From contig DKUR01000001.1 of the NCBI GenBank assembly GCA_002490775.1, positions 1-15,280 of the forward strand: DNA of 15,280 nt, written 5' to 3'. The notes under the pieces are model-generated. The model did not search any database. It was not told the origin of the DNA and was given only the letters and a program-made list of their open reading frames with translations. Source of the DNA: Lachnospiraceae bacterium UBA7199 (GTDB lineage Bacteria; Bacillota; Clostridia; Lachnospirales; Lachnospiraceae). This document shows, one piece after another, positions 6,057 through 15,018 of this stretch (positions are counted from its first letter, which is position 1; each line of letters begins with the position of its first letter). Both the position numbers and the translations under genes were made by a program.

Positions 6057-7829
6057 ATGGAAAATGAAGCAAAAAAATCAAATGGCAAAGTCATTGTCTT
6101 GATTGCAGTTCTGGCCGGGATTATGATACTGTGCGGTGTAGGTGCAGTACTTTTATTAGGAAACAGAGGATCAGTTTCAGAGCGGTTTGATGCTTATATA
6201 GATGATTTGTTTTTAGAAGATGTTGTGGGGAATACTATTAATCTTCATTATACACTGGCGTATCCGGAAAATTATGGAATTACGGATTATGAAGTGACAT
6301 TGGGGGATTACTCTACAGATGATGTGGATGAGGCTTATCAGGAACTTGAGGAGATGAAAGCCGAACTGCTTAAGTTTGACCGTTCCAAATTGACGGATGA
6401 ACAGAGGCTTACTTATGATATCCTTTTAGATTCGGTAGAGACGTCGCTTTCAGTCAGGGATTTGACCTATTATGATGAATGGCTTGGCGTAATCAGCGGA
6501 TATCAGGCACAGCTTCCGGTAATACTTGCAGAATATACTTTCCGCACAGAAAAGGATATTCAGGATTATTTAGAGCTGATCTCACAAATTGATGAAATGT
6601 ATGAAGAAGTTATAGTGTTTGAAGAAAAGAAATCTGAGGCCGGGCTTTTCATGGCAGATTACGTAGCTGATGAGGTAATTGCCCAGTGCGAGGAATTTAT
6701 TGCTGATCCGGAAGAAAATTATATGATAGAAATTTTTGAGGATAAAATTGAGGAGTTTGAAGGTCTTTCAAAGGAGAAGAAAGAAGAATATATTCAGGAA
6801 AATTATGATATTATAACAACTCAGGTGGTGGAAGGCTATCAGACTTTGATTGATGGTCTTACCAGTTTGAAAGGTACTGGAACAAATGAATTGGGACTGT
6901 GCTATTATGAGGATGGAAAGGAATATTATGAATATCTGGTCCGCGTAAAAACCGGCTCTGATGAATCTGTCAGAAGGCTGCAGAGAAAAGTAAGCTCTTT
7001 TATGACGGACCGCTTAAGAATGGCACAGAATGTAATTATGGAAGATCCCATGATCTATTATGATTTTGTAGATTATGAATATGAAATGAGGGATCCGGAA
7101 GAAATCGTGGAGGATTTAAAGGACAAAATTGAAGAAGATTTTCCAAGTCCTCCATCTGTTGACTATACCATTAAATATGTTCATCCGTCTATGGAGGAAC
7201 ACATGAGTCCGGCATTTTACCTGACCACGCCTATTGATGACCTTCAAAATAATCTTATTTACATTAATGGCCAGAAAAATAGTGAAGATACAAATTTATA
7301 TTCTACCCTTGCCCATGAGGGATATCCCGGACATTTGTATCAGAATGCTTACACTAATTCCAGTGATATACCGCCAATACGGAATCTTATGTCTTATAAT
7401 GGCTATTCCGAGGGATGGGCGACTTACGTGGAATTTGAATATTCCTATGATTACATGGGCATGAGTGAAGGGTTGGCTGATGTGGCATCTATTAACACTG
7501 CGCTTTCTTTGGGATTATATGCTTACGCAGATATGGGAGTCCATTATGATGGATGGGACCGGGACGATTTGGCAGATTACCTGGCAGATTTTGGAATTGA
7601 GGATGCAGATGTTACGGATGAAATATTTAATGCGCTGGTAGAGGAACCGGCCAATTATCTAAGTTATTTTGTAGGGTATCTGCAATTTGTAGAACTAAGG
7701 GATATGGCACAGAAAGAATTAGGCAGGCACTTTGACGCAAAGGAATTCCATAAATTTTTGTTAGAGACAGGGCCTGCACCATTTTATATTATAGAAAATT
7801 ATATGGAAGAGTGGATGCGGGAGCAATAG
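6057..7829 (+). CDS. Membrane-anchored DUF885 zinc metallopeptidase
   Basis: The protein has 590 residues. An N-terminal hydrophobic segment (about residues 11-35) after a basic start acts as a signal anchor. A cysteine at 26 lies in it but lacks a proper lipobox, so a transmembrane anchor is more likely than lipidation. The rest should lie outside the cell. The DUF885 signature is present: HEGYPGH at 420-426 (HExxPGH; His420 and His426 as zinc ligands, Glu421 as general base) and EGWATY at 452-457 (Glu452 as probable third ligand). Family members are M1/M32-like peptidases or carboxypeptidases of unclear specificity. The region from 40 to 370 is very acidic and helical. GGAGG (6041-6045) lies 11 nt before the start. 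It follows the flavoprotein gene by 20 nt and is closed by a strong terminator. Confidence 0.9.
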   Translation: MENEAKKSNGKVIVLIAVLAGIMILCGVGAVLLLGNRGSVSERFDAYIDDLFLEDVVGNTINLHYTLAYPENYGITDYEVTLGDYSTDDVDEAYQELEEMKAELLKFDRSKLTDEQRLTYDILLDSVETSLSVRDLTYYDEWLGVISGYQAQLPVILAEYTFRTEKDIQDYLELISQIDEMYEEVIVFEEKKSEAGLFMADYVADEVIAQCEEFIADPEENYMIEIFEDKIEEFEGLSKEKKEEYIQENYDIITTQVVEGYQTLIDGLTSLKGTGTNELGLCYYEDGKEYYEYLVRVKTGSDESVRRLQRKVSSFMTDRLRMAQNVIMEDPMIYYDFVDYEYEMRDPEEIVEDLKDKIEEDFPSPPSVDYTIKYVHPSMEEHMSPAFYLTTPIDDLQNNLIYINGQKNSEDTNLYSTLAHEGYPGHLYQNAYTNSSDIPPIRNLMSYNGYSEGWATYVEFEYSYDYMGMSEGLADVASINTALSLGLYAYADMGVHYDGWDRDDLADYLADFGIEDADVTDEIFNALVEEPANYLSYFVGYLQFVELRDMAQKELGRHFDAKEFHKFLLETGPAPFYIIENYMEEWMREQ

Positions 7830-7852
7830 CGCAGCAGACAAAATAGTATGAC

Positions 7853-7887
7853 AAAAGGGGATGTCGTGAAAAATGACAGCCCCTTTT
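7853..7887 (+). terminator. Rho-independent terminator after the DUF885 gene
   Basis: AAAAGGGG (7853-7860) pairs with CCCCTTTT (7880-7887). Inside, TGTC pairs with GACA across a single mismatch, leaving a 9-nt loop. The closing T run is part of the stem. It separates the flavoprotein/DUF885 operon from the carAB promoter 18 bp downstream and could work in either direction. Confidence 0.85.
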
Positions 7888-7904
7888 ACATTATTAAATT
7901 TTCA

Positions 7905-7933
7905 TTGAAGAGACAAATTTCTTGTGTTATAAT
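7905..7933 (+). promoter_or_regulatory. Promoter of the carAB operon
   Basis: TTGAAG (7905-7910), 17-nt spacer, TATAAT (7928-7933), with TG one base before the -10. Transcription should begin near 7940, leaving a leader of only about 38 nt before ATG 7978. That is too short for a PyrR-type attenuator, and no PyrR-binding loop was seen. Confidence 0.8.
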
Positions 7934-7977
7934 GAAACGATTTGGAAAAAATACATAAGAAAGGGAGCAGGTACTAC

Positions 7978-9171
7978 ATGAAGGCATTTTTAATTCTGGA
8001 AGACGGCACTGTATTTACAGGGATACATATCGGGGCCGATAAAGAGATAATCAGCGAAATTGTATTTAACACTTCCATGATTGGTTATCTGGAGGTACTC
8101 ACAGATCCGTCCTATGCGGGACAGGCAGTATGTATGACGTATCCTCTAATCGGCAACTATGGCGTATGCAGGGAAGATGCGGAATCGAAACGTGCATGGC
8201 CGGATGGATTTATTGTAAGGGAGCTGTCACGAACAGCCAGTAATTTTCGAAAAGATATCACAATTCAGACATTTCTTGATGAGCAGGGGATTCCGGGAAT
8301 TGCTGGAATTGACACCCGCGCACTTACGAAAATTCTCCGTGAAAAAGGTACCATGAATGGTATGATCACTACAAATGAAAATTATAATCTTAATGAACTC
8401 CTTCCCGAATTAAAAAAGTATACCACCGGCAAAGTGGTGGAAAAAGTAACCTGTTCTTCCAAATATGAAATAAAAGGCGTAAAAGATCTTTCTGAAAATG
8501 GTCCCCTTTCCGGCAGTTCAGTGTTTGTGGCACAGGATTATGCTGAAGGAAAAAGAGAAAAGCGGCCAAGCATAACAAAGGCTTTAAACGGACTTGGAAA
8601 AAAAGTTGCGTTGCTTGATTTAGGAGCCAAGGATAATATTGGATCGTCTTTGGCACAGCGGGGATGTGACGTGACGGTATATCCGGCGCTTACCAAAGCG
8701 GAAGAGATTATTGCTGATCAGCCGGACGGCATAATGCTCAGCAATGGTCCCGGTGATCCCAAAGAATGTGAGAGTATTATAGCAGAAATTAAAAAGCTGT
8801 ATGATACAGACATTCCTATTTTTGCAATTTGCTTAGGACATCAGCTTATGGCCCTGGCAACAGGTGCGGATACTTACAAAATGAAATATGGGCACCGTGG
8901 AGGCAACCATCCGGTGAAGGACCTGGAAACCGGGCGGGTGTATATTTCTTCCCAGAATCACGGGTATGTGGTGGATATGGATAAACTGGATCCGAAAGTA
9001 GCAGTACCAGCCTTTATTAATGTAAATGATGGTACCAATGAAGGGCTTTCTTACACAGGGAAAAATATTTTTACGGTACAGTATCATCCAGAGGCATGCC
9101 CCGGCCCCCAGGACTCCAGTTATTTGTTTGACAGATTTATCAAGATGATGGAGGTGGGGAAAAATGCCTAA
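7978..9171 (+). CDS. carA: Carbamoyl-phosphate synthase small subunit (glutaminase)
   Basis: The protein has 397 residues, normal for CarA. It hydrolyses glutamine and passes ammonia through a tunnel to CarB in the cytoplasm. The N-terminal domain opens with the typical AFLILEDGTVFTG and has the conserved NTSMIGYLEVLTDPSYAGQ segment. The C-terminal class I glutamine amidotransferase domain has GPGDP, the nucleophile elbow AICLGHQ with Cys285, and QYHPEA with His370 and Glu372, completing the catalytic triad. I chose ATG 7978 because homologues begin with this MKA..LEDG sequence. A TTG at 7942 in frame lies at the predicted transcription start and is rejected. The ribosome binding site is AAGGGAG, a little distant. 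The last 8 nt (ATGCCTAA) overlap the start of carB, so the subunits are probably translationally coupled for equal synthesis. Confidence 0.97.
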   Translation: MKAFLILEDGTVFTGIHIGADKEIISEIVFNTSMIGYLEVLTDPSYAGQAVCMTYPLIGNYGVCREDAESKRAWPDGFIVRELSRTASNFRKDITIQTFLDEQGIPGIAGIDTRALTKILREKGTMNGMITTNENYNLNELLPELKKYTTGKVVEKVTCSSKYEIKGVKDLSENGPLSGSSVFVAQDYAEGKREKRPSITKALNGLGKKVALLDLGAKDNIGSSLAQRGCDVTVYPALTKAEEIIADQPDGIMLSNGPGDPKECESIIAEIKKLYDTDIPIFAICLGHQLMALATGADTYKMKYGHRGGNHPVKDLETGRVYISSQNHGYVVDMDKLDPKVAVPAFINVNDGTNEGLSYTGKNIFTVQYHPEACPGPQDSSYLFDRFIKMMEVGKNA

Positions 9172-12100
9172 GAATCCAAATGTAAAACGTGTTATGGTGA
9201 TCGGTTCCGGGCCGATTGTGATTGGACAGGCGGCAGAATTTGACTATGCGGGAACACAGGCATGCCGTTCTTTAAAGGAAGAAGGCGTGGAAGTAATTTT
9301 GGTAAATTCCAATCCTGCCACCATTATGACAGATAAAAATATCGCAGATAAAGTATATATAGAGCCTTTAACAGCGAAGGTTTTAGAACAGATCATTGAA
9401 AAGGAAAAGCCTGACAGCATCCTGCCTACGCTGGGAGGACAGGCAGGATTGAACCTTGGCATGGAACTTGCGGAATCCGGTTTTTTATCTTCCCATAATG
9501 TAACACTTTTGGGAACCACTGCGGCAACCATCAAAAAGGCGGAGGACAGACAGGAATTTAAGGATACTATGGAAAAAATTGGAGAGCCCTGCGCTGCTTC
9601 TACAGTGGTGGAAACTGTGGAGGATGGTGTGGCGTTTACCAATACCATTGGTTATCCGGTAGTGCTCCGTCCGGCTTATACGCTGGGAGGCTCCGGCGGC
9701 GGAATCGCCCATAATCAGGAAGAACTTGAAAGTATTTTGGAAAACGGACTCCGCCTTTCCAGAGTGGGGCAGGTTTTAGTGGAACGCTGTATTGCAGGCT
9801 GGAAAGAAATTGAGTATGAAGTGATGCGGGATGGTGCAGGCAACTGCATTACCGTATGTAATATGGAAAATATTGATCCGGTGGGCGTGCATACCGGTGA
9901 CAGTATTGTGGTTGCTCCTTCCCAGACATTAGGGGATAAAGAATATCAAATGCTGAGGACAGCGGCGCTTAATATTATCAATGAGTTACAGATCACCGGA
10001 GGGTGTAATGTGCAGTTTGCCCTTCATCCCACCAGCTTTGAGTACTGCGTGATAGAGGTAAATCCCCGGGTAAGCCGGTCTTCTGCGCTGGCAAGTAAGG
10101 CTACTGGCTATCCCATTGCAAAGGTGGCGGCAAAAATTGCATTAGGTTATACCTTGGATGAAATTAAAAATGCCATTACAGGCAAGACCTATGCAAGCTT
10201 TGAACCTACATTGGATTACTGTGTGGTGAAGCTTCCAAGACTTCCCTTTGATAAATTTATCACTGCTAAAAGAACCCTTACCACCCAAATGAAGGCAACC
10301 GGGGAGGTGATGAGCATCTGCGATAACTTTGAGGGTGCTTTGATGAAGGCCATCCGGTCCTTAGAGCAGCATGTGGACTGTCTGCTCAGCTATGATTTTT
10401 CTGATCTTTCTGTGGAAGAATTAAAAGAAAGACTAAGAGTGGTGGATGACCAGCGGATTTATGTGATTGCTGAAGCGATACGTAAGGGAATTGATTATAG
10501 AACCATTCATGAGATTACTATGATCGATCACTGGTTTATAGATAAAATTGCTATTTTGGTGGAGATGGAGCAGGCGCTTAAAAAAGGTCCTCTTACCATT
10601 CCTTTGTTAAAGGAAGCAAAAAGGATTGAGTTTCCGGATAATGTGATTGCCAGACTGACCAGAATGACGGAAGAGGAGATTAAAAAGCTTCGTTATGAAA
10701 ATGGAATTGTGGCAGCCTATAAAATGGTGGATACCTGTGCAGCAGAATTTGAGGCCAGCACCCCTTATTACTACTCTGTGTATGGCAGCGAAAATGAGGC
10801 AGTAGAAACCAATCCGCCCAAAAAAGTACTGGTGCTTGGTTCCGGCCCTATCAGAATCGGTCAGGGAATTGAATTTGACTACTGCTCCGTTCATGCCACA
10901 TGGGCTTTTGCAAAAGCAGGTTATGAAACTATTATTATAAATAATAACCCGGAAACAGTAAGCACAGATTTTGATATTGCAGATAAATTGTATTTTGAGC
11001 CTTTGACTGCGGAGGATGTGGAGAGTATTGTAAACATAGAAAAGCCGGACGGGGCAGTGGTACAGTTTGGCGGTCAGACAGCCATTAAGCTGACAGAGAG
11101 CCTGATGAAAATGGGTGTACCGATTCTGGGAACTAAGGCAGAGGATGTGGATGCAGCAGAGGACAGGGAGCTGTTTGATAAAATTCTGGAAAAAACGCAG
11201 ATTCCAAGAGCCGCAGGAGGTACTGTTTATACTGCAAGCCAGGCCAAGGAAGTGGCAAACCGATTAGGCTATCCGGTACTGGTACGGCCTTCCTATGTGC
11301 TTGGAGGCCAGGGAATGCAGATTGCCATTTCTGATGAGGAAATAGAAGAGTTTATGAATATTATCAATCGGATTGCCCAGGATCATCCTATCCTTGTGGA
11401 TAAATATCTACAAGGGAAAGAGATAGAGGTGGATGCGGTTTGTGATGGCACAGACATTCTAATACCGGGTATTATGGAGCATATTGAGCGGACTGGAGTT
11501 CATTCAGGGGACAGTATTTCCGTTTATCCGGCGCCAACTATTTCAAACACGGTAAAGGAAAAAATTGCAGAGTATACCAAAAGACTTGCCAGAGCGCTGC
11601 ATGTAAAGGGCCTGATCAATATTCAGTTTATTGCCATTGGCGAGGAAGTATATGTGATTGAGGTTAACCCCCGTTCTTCCCGGACGGTGCCTTATATCAG
11701 CAAGGTAACAGGGATTCCCATTGTGGATTTGGCTACGGAAGTCATCATTGGGAAGACCATAAAAGAGCTTGGTTATGAACCGGGGCTTGCCCCGGAAGCG
11801 GAGTATTTTGCCATTAAAATGCCGGTATTTTCTTTTGAAAAGATCAGAGGGGCTGAAATTAGCTTAGGGCCTGAAATGAAATCCACTGGCGAGTGTCTGG
11901 GAATTGCAAGGACATTTAACGAGGCGCTTTACAAGGCATTTTTGGGAGCAGGCATTGATCTTCCAAAGCATAAACAAATGATTATCACGGTAAAAGATGC
12001 GGACAAAGGAGAAGCAGTGGAGATTGGACGCAGATTTGAAAAGCTTGGTTATACGATTTATGCTACCAGAAGTACAGCGGCAGCATTAAATGAGGCAGGC

Positions 12101-12385
12101 GTCAAGGCACGTAAGGTCAATAAGATTTCACAGGAATCGCCCACGGTTATGGACTTGATTTTAGGGCACAGAATTGACTTGGTGATTGATACACCTACCC
12201 AGGGAAGAGATAAATCAAGGGATGGCTTTTTAATCAGAAGGACAGCCATTGAAACTGGTGTAAACTGCATTACCGCGATGGATACGGCTAAAGCTCTGGT
12301 AACAAGTCTGGAAAATGCAAATGATCAGTTTACATTAATTGATGTGGCAAACATTAATAATTCTGTTGCAGGGAATATAAAATGA
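9164..12385 (+). CDS. carB: Carbamoyl-phosphate synthase large subunit
   Basis: The protein has 1073 residues, the same length as the E. coli enzyme. It makes carbamoyl phosphate from bicarbonate, ammonia from CarA and two ATP, feeding pyrimidine and arginine synthesis. Two homologous ATP-grasp halves are visible. The first opens with VMVIGSGPIVIGQAAEFDYA and contains LGGSGGGIA. The second opens near residue 552 with VLVLGSGPIRIGQGIEFDY and contains VLGGQGM. Both have the metal-binding EVNPR motif. A helical oligomerisation region lies between them. The last 140 or so residues form the MGS-like allosteric domain, with STAAALNEAG and PTQGRDKSRDGFLIRR lining the effector phosphate site. GGAGGTGGGG inside the end of carA is its ribosome binding site. 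All key motifs are intact, with no sign of transfer or decay. Confidence 0.98.
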   Translation: MPKNPNVKRVMVIGSGPIVIGQAAEFDYAGTQACRSLKEEGVEVILVNSNPATIMTDKNIADKVYIEPLTAKVLEQIIEKEKPDSILPTLGGQAGLNLGMELAESGFLSSHNVTLLGTTAATIKKAEDRQEFKDTMEKIGEPCAASTVVETVEDGVAFTNTIGYPVVLRPAYTLGGSGGGIAHNQEELESILENGLRLSRVGQVLVERCIAGWKEIEYEVMRDGAGNCITVCNMENIDPVGVHTGDSIVVAPSQTLGDKEYQMLRTAALNIINELQITGGCNVQFALHPTSFEYCVIEVNPRVSRSSALASKATGYPIAKVAAKIALGYTLDEIKNAITGKTYASFEPTLDYCVVKLPRLPFDKFITAKRTLTTQMKATGEVMSICDNFEGALMKAIRSLEQHVDCLLSYDFSDLSVEELKERLRVVDDQRIYVIAEAIRKGIDYRTIHEITMIDHWFIDKIAILVEMEQALKKGPLTIPLLKEAKRIEFPDNVIARLTRMTEEEIKKLRYENGIVAAYKMVDTCAAEFEASTPYYYSVYGSENEAVETNPPKKVLVLGSGPIRIGQGIEFDYCSVHATWAFAKAGYETIIINNNPETVSTDFDIADKLYFEPLTAEDVESIVNIEKPDGAVVQFGGQTAIKLTESLMKMGVPILGTKAEDVDAAEDRELFDKILEKTQIPRAAGGTVYTASQAKEVANRLGYPVLVRPSYVLGGQGMQIAISDEEIEEFMNIINRIAQDHPILVDKYLQGKEIEVDAVCDGTDILIPGIMEHIERTGVHSGDSISVYPAPTISNTVKEKIAEYTKRLARALHVKGLINIQFIAIGEEVYVIEVNPRSSRTVPYISKVTGIPIVDLATEVIIGKTIKELGYEPGLAPEAEYFAIKMPVFSFEKIRGAEISLGPEMKSTGECLGIARTFNEALYKAFLGAGIDLPKHKQMIITVKDADKGEAVEIGRRFEKLGYTIYATRSTAAALNEAGVKARKVNKISQESPTVMDLILGHRIDLVIDTPTQGRDKSRDGFLIRRTAIETGVNCITAMDTAKALVTSLENANDQFTLIDVANINNSVAGNIK

Positions 12386-12456
12386 AGTAATAACAGAGAT
12401 TTAGGGATAGTAAGGCAGAACAGTCCGGCAGAGCCGCACAAGAAAGGATAGAAGAA

Positions 12457-13344
12457 ATGAGTGATTATATTTTAAGCTGCTGTTCTACAGCGGATTTAAC
12501 CCAGGAACATTTTGATCAAAGAGATATTCATTATGTCTGCTTTCATTTTGAACTGGATGGGAAGGAATATGAGGATAATCTTGGAAGATCCATTGCTTTT
12601 TCCGATTTTTATGATGCAATGGCAAATGGGGCCGAAACAAGGACTTCACAAATTAATGCAGAAGAATTCATAGAGTATTTTACGCCTTTTTTGGAAGAAG
12701 GGAAGGATATTCTTCACGTAACTTTGTCTTCAGGAATCTCCGGAGTAGTCAATTCAGCAAATATTGCAAAAGAAGAATTGGAGGAGAAATATCCTGACAG
12801 AAAGATTTATGTTGTAGATTCTCTTGGCGCATCCTCCGGTTATGGTCTTTTTATGGATCGGCTGGCAGATTTAAGAGATGAGGGAACCGGTATAGAGGAA
12901 TTATATAAATGGGCGCAGGAAAATAAGCTAAAGCTGCATCACTGGTTCTTTTCCACTGACTTAAGCTTTTATGTGAAGGGCGGGCGTATTTCCAAAACAG
13001 CCGGGTTTGTAGGATCAGTGCTGGAACTGTGCCCTCTTCTTAATATGGATAACTTAGGAAGGCTGATACCAAGATTTAAGATCAGAACAAAGAAAAAGGT
13101 AATACAGGCCATTGTCAATAAAATGGAAGAATATGCCCAGGATGGCCTGGATTATTCAGGAAAATGCTATATTAGTCATTCCCACTGTTATGAGGACGCG
13201 AGAGCAGTGGCGGATTTAATTGAAGCGCGTTTTCCCAGGTTAAATGGTAAGGTGGAAATTTACTATGTGGGCACTACAATTGGAAGCCATACTGGTCCGG
13301 GAACGGTCGCGTTGTTCTTTTGGGGGAATGAGAGGACAGAATAA
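12457..13344 (+). CDS. DegV-family fatty-acid-binding protein (FakB-like)
   Basis: The protein has 295 residues, a full DegV fold. It has TSQ at 63-65, which with its neighbours binds the fatty-acid carboxylate. SSGISG is at 91-96, VVDSLGASSGYG at 119-130, and the conserved GGRIS at 175-179. GSHTGPGT at 276-283 forms the C-terminal part of the lipid-binding cleft. By family, such proteins carry a fatty acid to the FakA kinase for incorporation into phospholipid; the fatty acid preferred here cannot be read from sequence. AAAGGA lies about 9 nt before the start. It begins 71 nt after carB with no visible terminator or strong promoter between them, so read-through from carAB is likely though functionally unrelated. 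A hairpin at 13411-13442 ends the unit. Confidence 0.93.
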   Translation: MSDYILSCCSTADLTQEHFDQRDIHYVCFHFELDGKEYEDNLGRSIAFSDFYDAMANGAETRTSQINAEEFIEYFTPFLEEGKDILHVTLSSGISGVVNSANIAKEELEEKYPDRKIYVVDSLGASSGYGLFMDRLADLRDEGTGIEELYKWAQENKLKLHHWFFSTDLSFYVKGGRISKTAGFVGSVLELCPLLNMDNLGRLIPRFKIRTKKKVIQAIVNKMEEYAQDGLDYSGKCYISHSHCYEDARAVADLIEARFPRLNGKVEIYYVGTTIGSHTGPGTVALFFWGNERTE

Positions 13345-13354
13345 GCGGATTTTA

Positions 13355-13372
13355 TGTACAAAATGTACAAAA
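13355..13372. repeat. Tandem TGTACAAAA repeat
   Basis: TGTACAAAA occurs twice back to back at 13355-13363 and 13364-13372, just after the DegV stop codon. As TGTACA is its own reverse complement, the unit is also a dyad, TGTACA-3-TGTACA, of a size suited to a dimeric regulator. No matching regulator gene is in the window. Confidence 0.4.
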
Positions 13373-13410
13373 GGAAGCAGCGAAAATTTTCGAAAGTGCT
13401 GAAAGTTGTC

Positions 13411-13442
13411 AACACCTATTGCATTATTTTGCAGTAGGTGTT
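13411..13442 (+). terminator. Hairpin, probable terminator after the DegV gene
   Basis: AACACCTA (13411-13418) pairs with TAGGTGTT (13435-13442). Inside, a U-G wobble and TGC/GCA extend the stem to 12 pairs with an 8-nt loop. It is followed by ACATTATTAATGT (itself a dyad), not a run of T, so termination may be weak or need another signal. It separates the DegV gene from the sugar-transporter operon. Confidence 0.6.
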
Positions 13443-13459
13443 ACATTATTAATGTAATC

Positions 13460-13507
13460 GGAAACGTTACCGACAACGATACCGATAACGGTACCGGAAG
13501 CGTTACT
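13460..13507. promoter_or_regulatory. Four tandem 12-bp LacI-operator-like repeats upstream of the sugar ABC operon
   Basis: Four adjoining 12-mers are GGAAACGTTACC (13460), GACAACGATACC (13472), GATAACGGTACC (13484) and GGAAGCGTTACT (13496). They share the pattern G-N-N-A-R-C-G-N-T-A-C-Y. Each has a central CG flanked by A/T, as in operators of LacI-family regulators. The first also forms the near-dyad CGGAAACGTTACCG (13459-13472). They end 68 bp before the solute-binding-protein ATG at 13576. A LacI-type sugar regulator or CcpA is the natural candidate. No such gene is in the window, and the promoter could not be placed with confidence. Confidence 0.6.
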
Positions 13508-13575
13508 GGAATTGATATTAATGTTGGAAGTTTTCAAACAATCATATTAACCAAAAAAAGGAGAGGAAAGGTATT

Positions 13576-14988
13576 ATGAAAAAGAAAGTAATTAGCGCAT
13601 TACTTTGTGCAACAATGGTTTCCAGCATGTTGTTTGGCTGCGGAAGCAAAGAAGCTGAAGCACCTGCTGCAGAAGCTGAAACACAGACAGAAACAGAAAC
13701 TGAAACAGAGACAGCTACAGAAGAAACAGCTGATACCACAGAAGCAAGCGCAGAGGGCGGTTCTGTATACTATCTTAACTTCAAGCCTGAAGTTGATGCA
13801 CAGTGGCAGGAGATCGCAGCAGCTTATACAGCAGAGACAGGCGTACCTGTAAAGGTTGTTACAGCAGCAAGCGGAACTTATGAAGAAGTACTTAAATCTG
13901 AAATTGCAGGTTCTGATGCACCTACATTATTCCAGATCAATGGACCTGTTGGCTACAATAATTGGAAAGATTACTGCATGGATTTAACAAACACAGATCT
14001 TTACAATAACTTATCCGACAAGAGCCTCGCTATCACAGCAGACGGAGGAGTTTATGGTATTCCTTACACAGTTGAAGCTTACGGTATCATTTACAATGAT
14101 GCGATCATGCAGGCATATTTTGCAATGGATGGCGCAGTAGTAAAGAGCGTAGATGAGATTAAAAACTTTGATACATTAAAGGCAGTTGTTGAAGATATGC
14201 AGGCCAAGAAAGATGACTTGGGTATTGACGGTGTATTTGCTTCTACTTCTTTACTTCCCGGTGAAGACTGGAGATGGCAGACACATCTTGCAAATATTCC
14301 TGTATACTATGAACTTAAGGACAAAGGTGTAAGTGATATTGATGAACTTGAATTTACATATGGAGAAAACTTCAAGAGCATTTTTGATTTGTACATTAAC
14401 AACTCCACATGTGCTCCTACTTTATTAGGAAGCAAGTCTGTAACCGATTCTATGGCTGAATTTGCACTTGGACAGTGCGCAATGGTTCAGAATGGTAACT
14501 GGGGATGGGGGCAGATCTCTGGTGTTGACGGAAACGTTGTAACAGAAGAAAATGTTAAGTTTATGCCTATTTACACAGGTGTAGCCGGCGAAGAAAATCA
14601 GGGCTTATGTACTGGTACAGAAAACTTCTGGTGTGTAAACAGCCAGACATCTGAAGCAAACCAGAAAGCTACTCTTGATTTTGTAAACTGGATGATTTCC
14701 TCTGATGCAGGTAAAGATTATATGGTTAATTCTTTAGGAAATGCAGCTCCCTTCTCAACATTTGGAGATGATGAGAAGCCGCAGGATCCTCTGGCTAAGG
14801 AAATGTATGCATACATGGAAGGCGGAAAGACAGCAGTAAGCTGGAACTTCACAATCTTCCCCAGCCAGGATTTCAAGGATGACTTTGGTGCAGCACTGCT
14901 TGAATACTGCAATGGAAATATGACATGGGAAGATGTTGTTAATACAGTAGTTACAAGATGGGCTGAAGAAAAGGCAGCAACAAAATAA
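13576..14988 (+). CDS. Carbohydrate ABC transporter solute-binding lipoprotein (CUT1 type)
   Basis: The protein has 470 residues. It has a basic, hydrophobic signal peptide and a lipobox MLFGC, with Cys22 expected to be lipidated and anchored outside the membrane. Residues 23-62 are a low-complexity Ala/Glu/Thr linker with repeated TE pairs, which lifts the binding domain off the membrane. From about 63 the protein follows the family 1 extracellular solute-binding fold (VYYLNFKPEVDAQWQEIAAAYTAETGVPVKV): typical APTLFQ, GIPYTVEAYGIIYND near residue 160-175, and ALGQCAMVQNGNW in the second lobe. It would deliver a sugar or oligosaccharide to an ABC importer; the sugar cannot be named. Codon choice is strongly biased (AAC, TTC, AAG, GAA, CTT), unlike its neighbours, consistent with very high expression. 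GGAGAGGAAAGG precedes the start, and a permease gene follows. Confidence 0.93.
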   Translation: MKKKVISALLCATMVSSMLFGCGSKEAEAPAAEAETQTETETETETATEETADTTEASAEGGSVYYLNFKPEVDAQWQEIAAAYTAETGVPVKVVTAASGTYEEVLKSEIAGSDAPTLFQINGPVGYNNWKDYCMDLTNTDLYNNLSDKSLAITADGGVYGIPYTVEAYGIIYNDAIMQAYFAMDGAVVKSVDEIKNFDTLKAVVEDMQAKKDDLGIDGVFASTSLLPGEDWRWQTHLANIPVYYELKDKGVSDIDELEFTYGENFKSIFDLYINNSTCAPTLLGSKSVTDSMAEFALGQCAMVQNGNWGWGQISGVDGNVVTEENVKFMPIYTGVAGEENQGLCTGTENFWCVNSQTSEANQKATLDFVNWMISSDAGKDYMVNSLGNAAPFSTFGDDEKPQDPLAKEMYAYMEGGKTAVSWNFTIFPSQDFKDDFGAALLEYCNGNMTWEDVVNTVVTRWAEEKAATK

Positions 14989-15018
14989 AAGGATTGATTT
15001 ATAAAGATTGACAAAGAA

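Noticed and set aside
7942..7977. TTG start that would lengthen CarA by 12 residues
   Set aside because: It sits at the predicted transcription start, so it would be leaderless, and homologues start at the MKA..LEDG sequence.
7934..7977. Possible riboswitch or PyrR attenuator before carA
   Set aside because: The leader is only about 38 nt, with no terminator/antiterminator hairpins and no PyrR-binding loop.
13460..13507. Tandem repeats as a CRISPR array or microsatellite
   Set aside because: Units are 12 bp with no spacers, and sequence variation is patterned around a conserved CG core, which fits operators better.
13542..13739. Minus-strand Ser/Val-rich frame opposite the lipoprotein linker
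   Set aside because: It is the antisense shadow of the Thr/Glu repeat codons, with no start signals.
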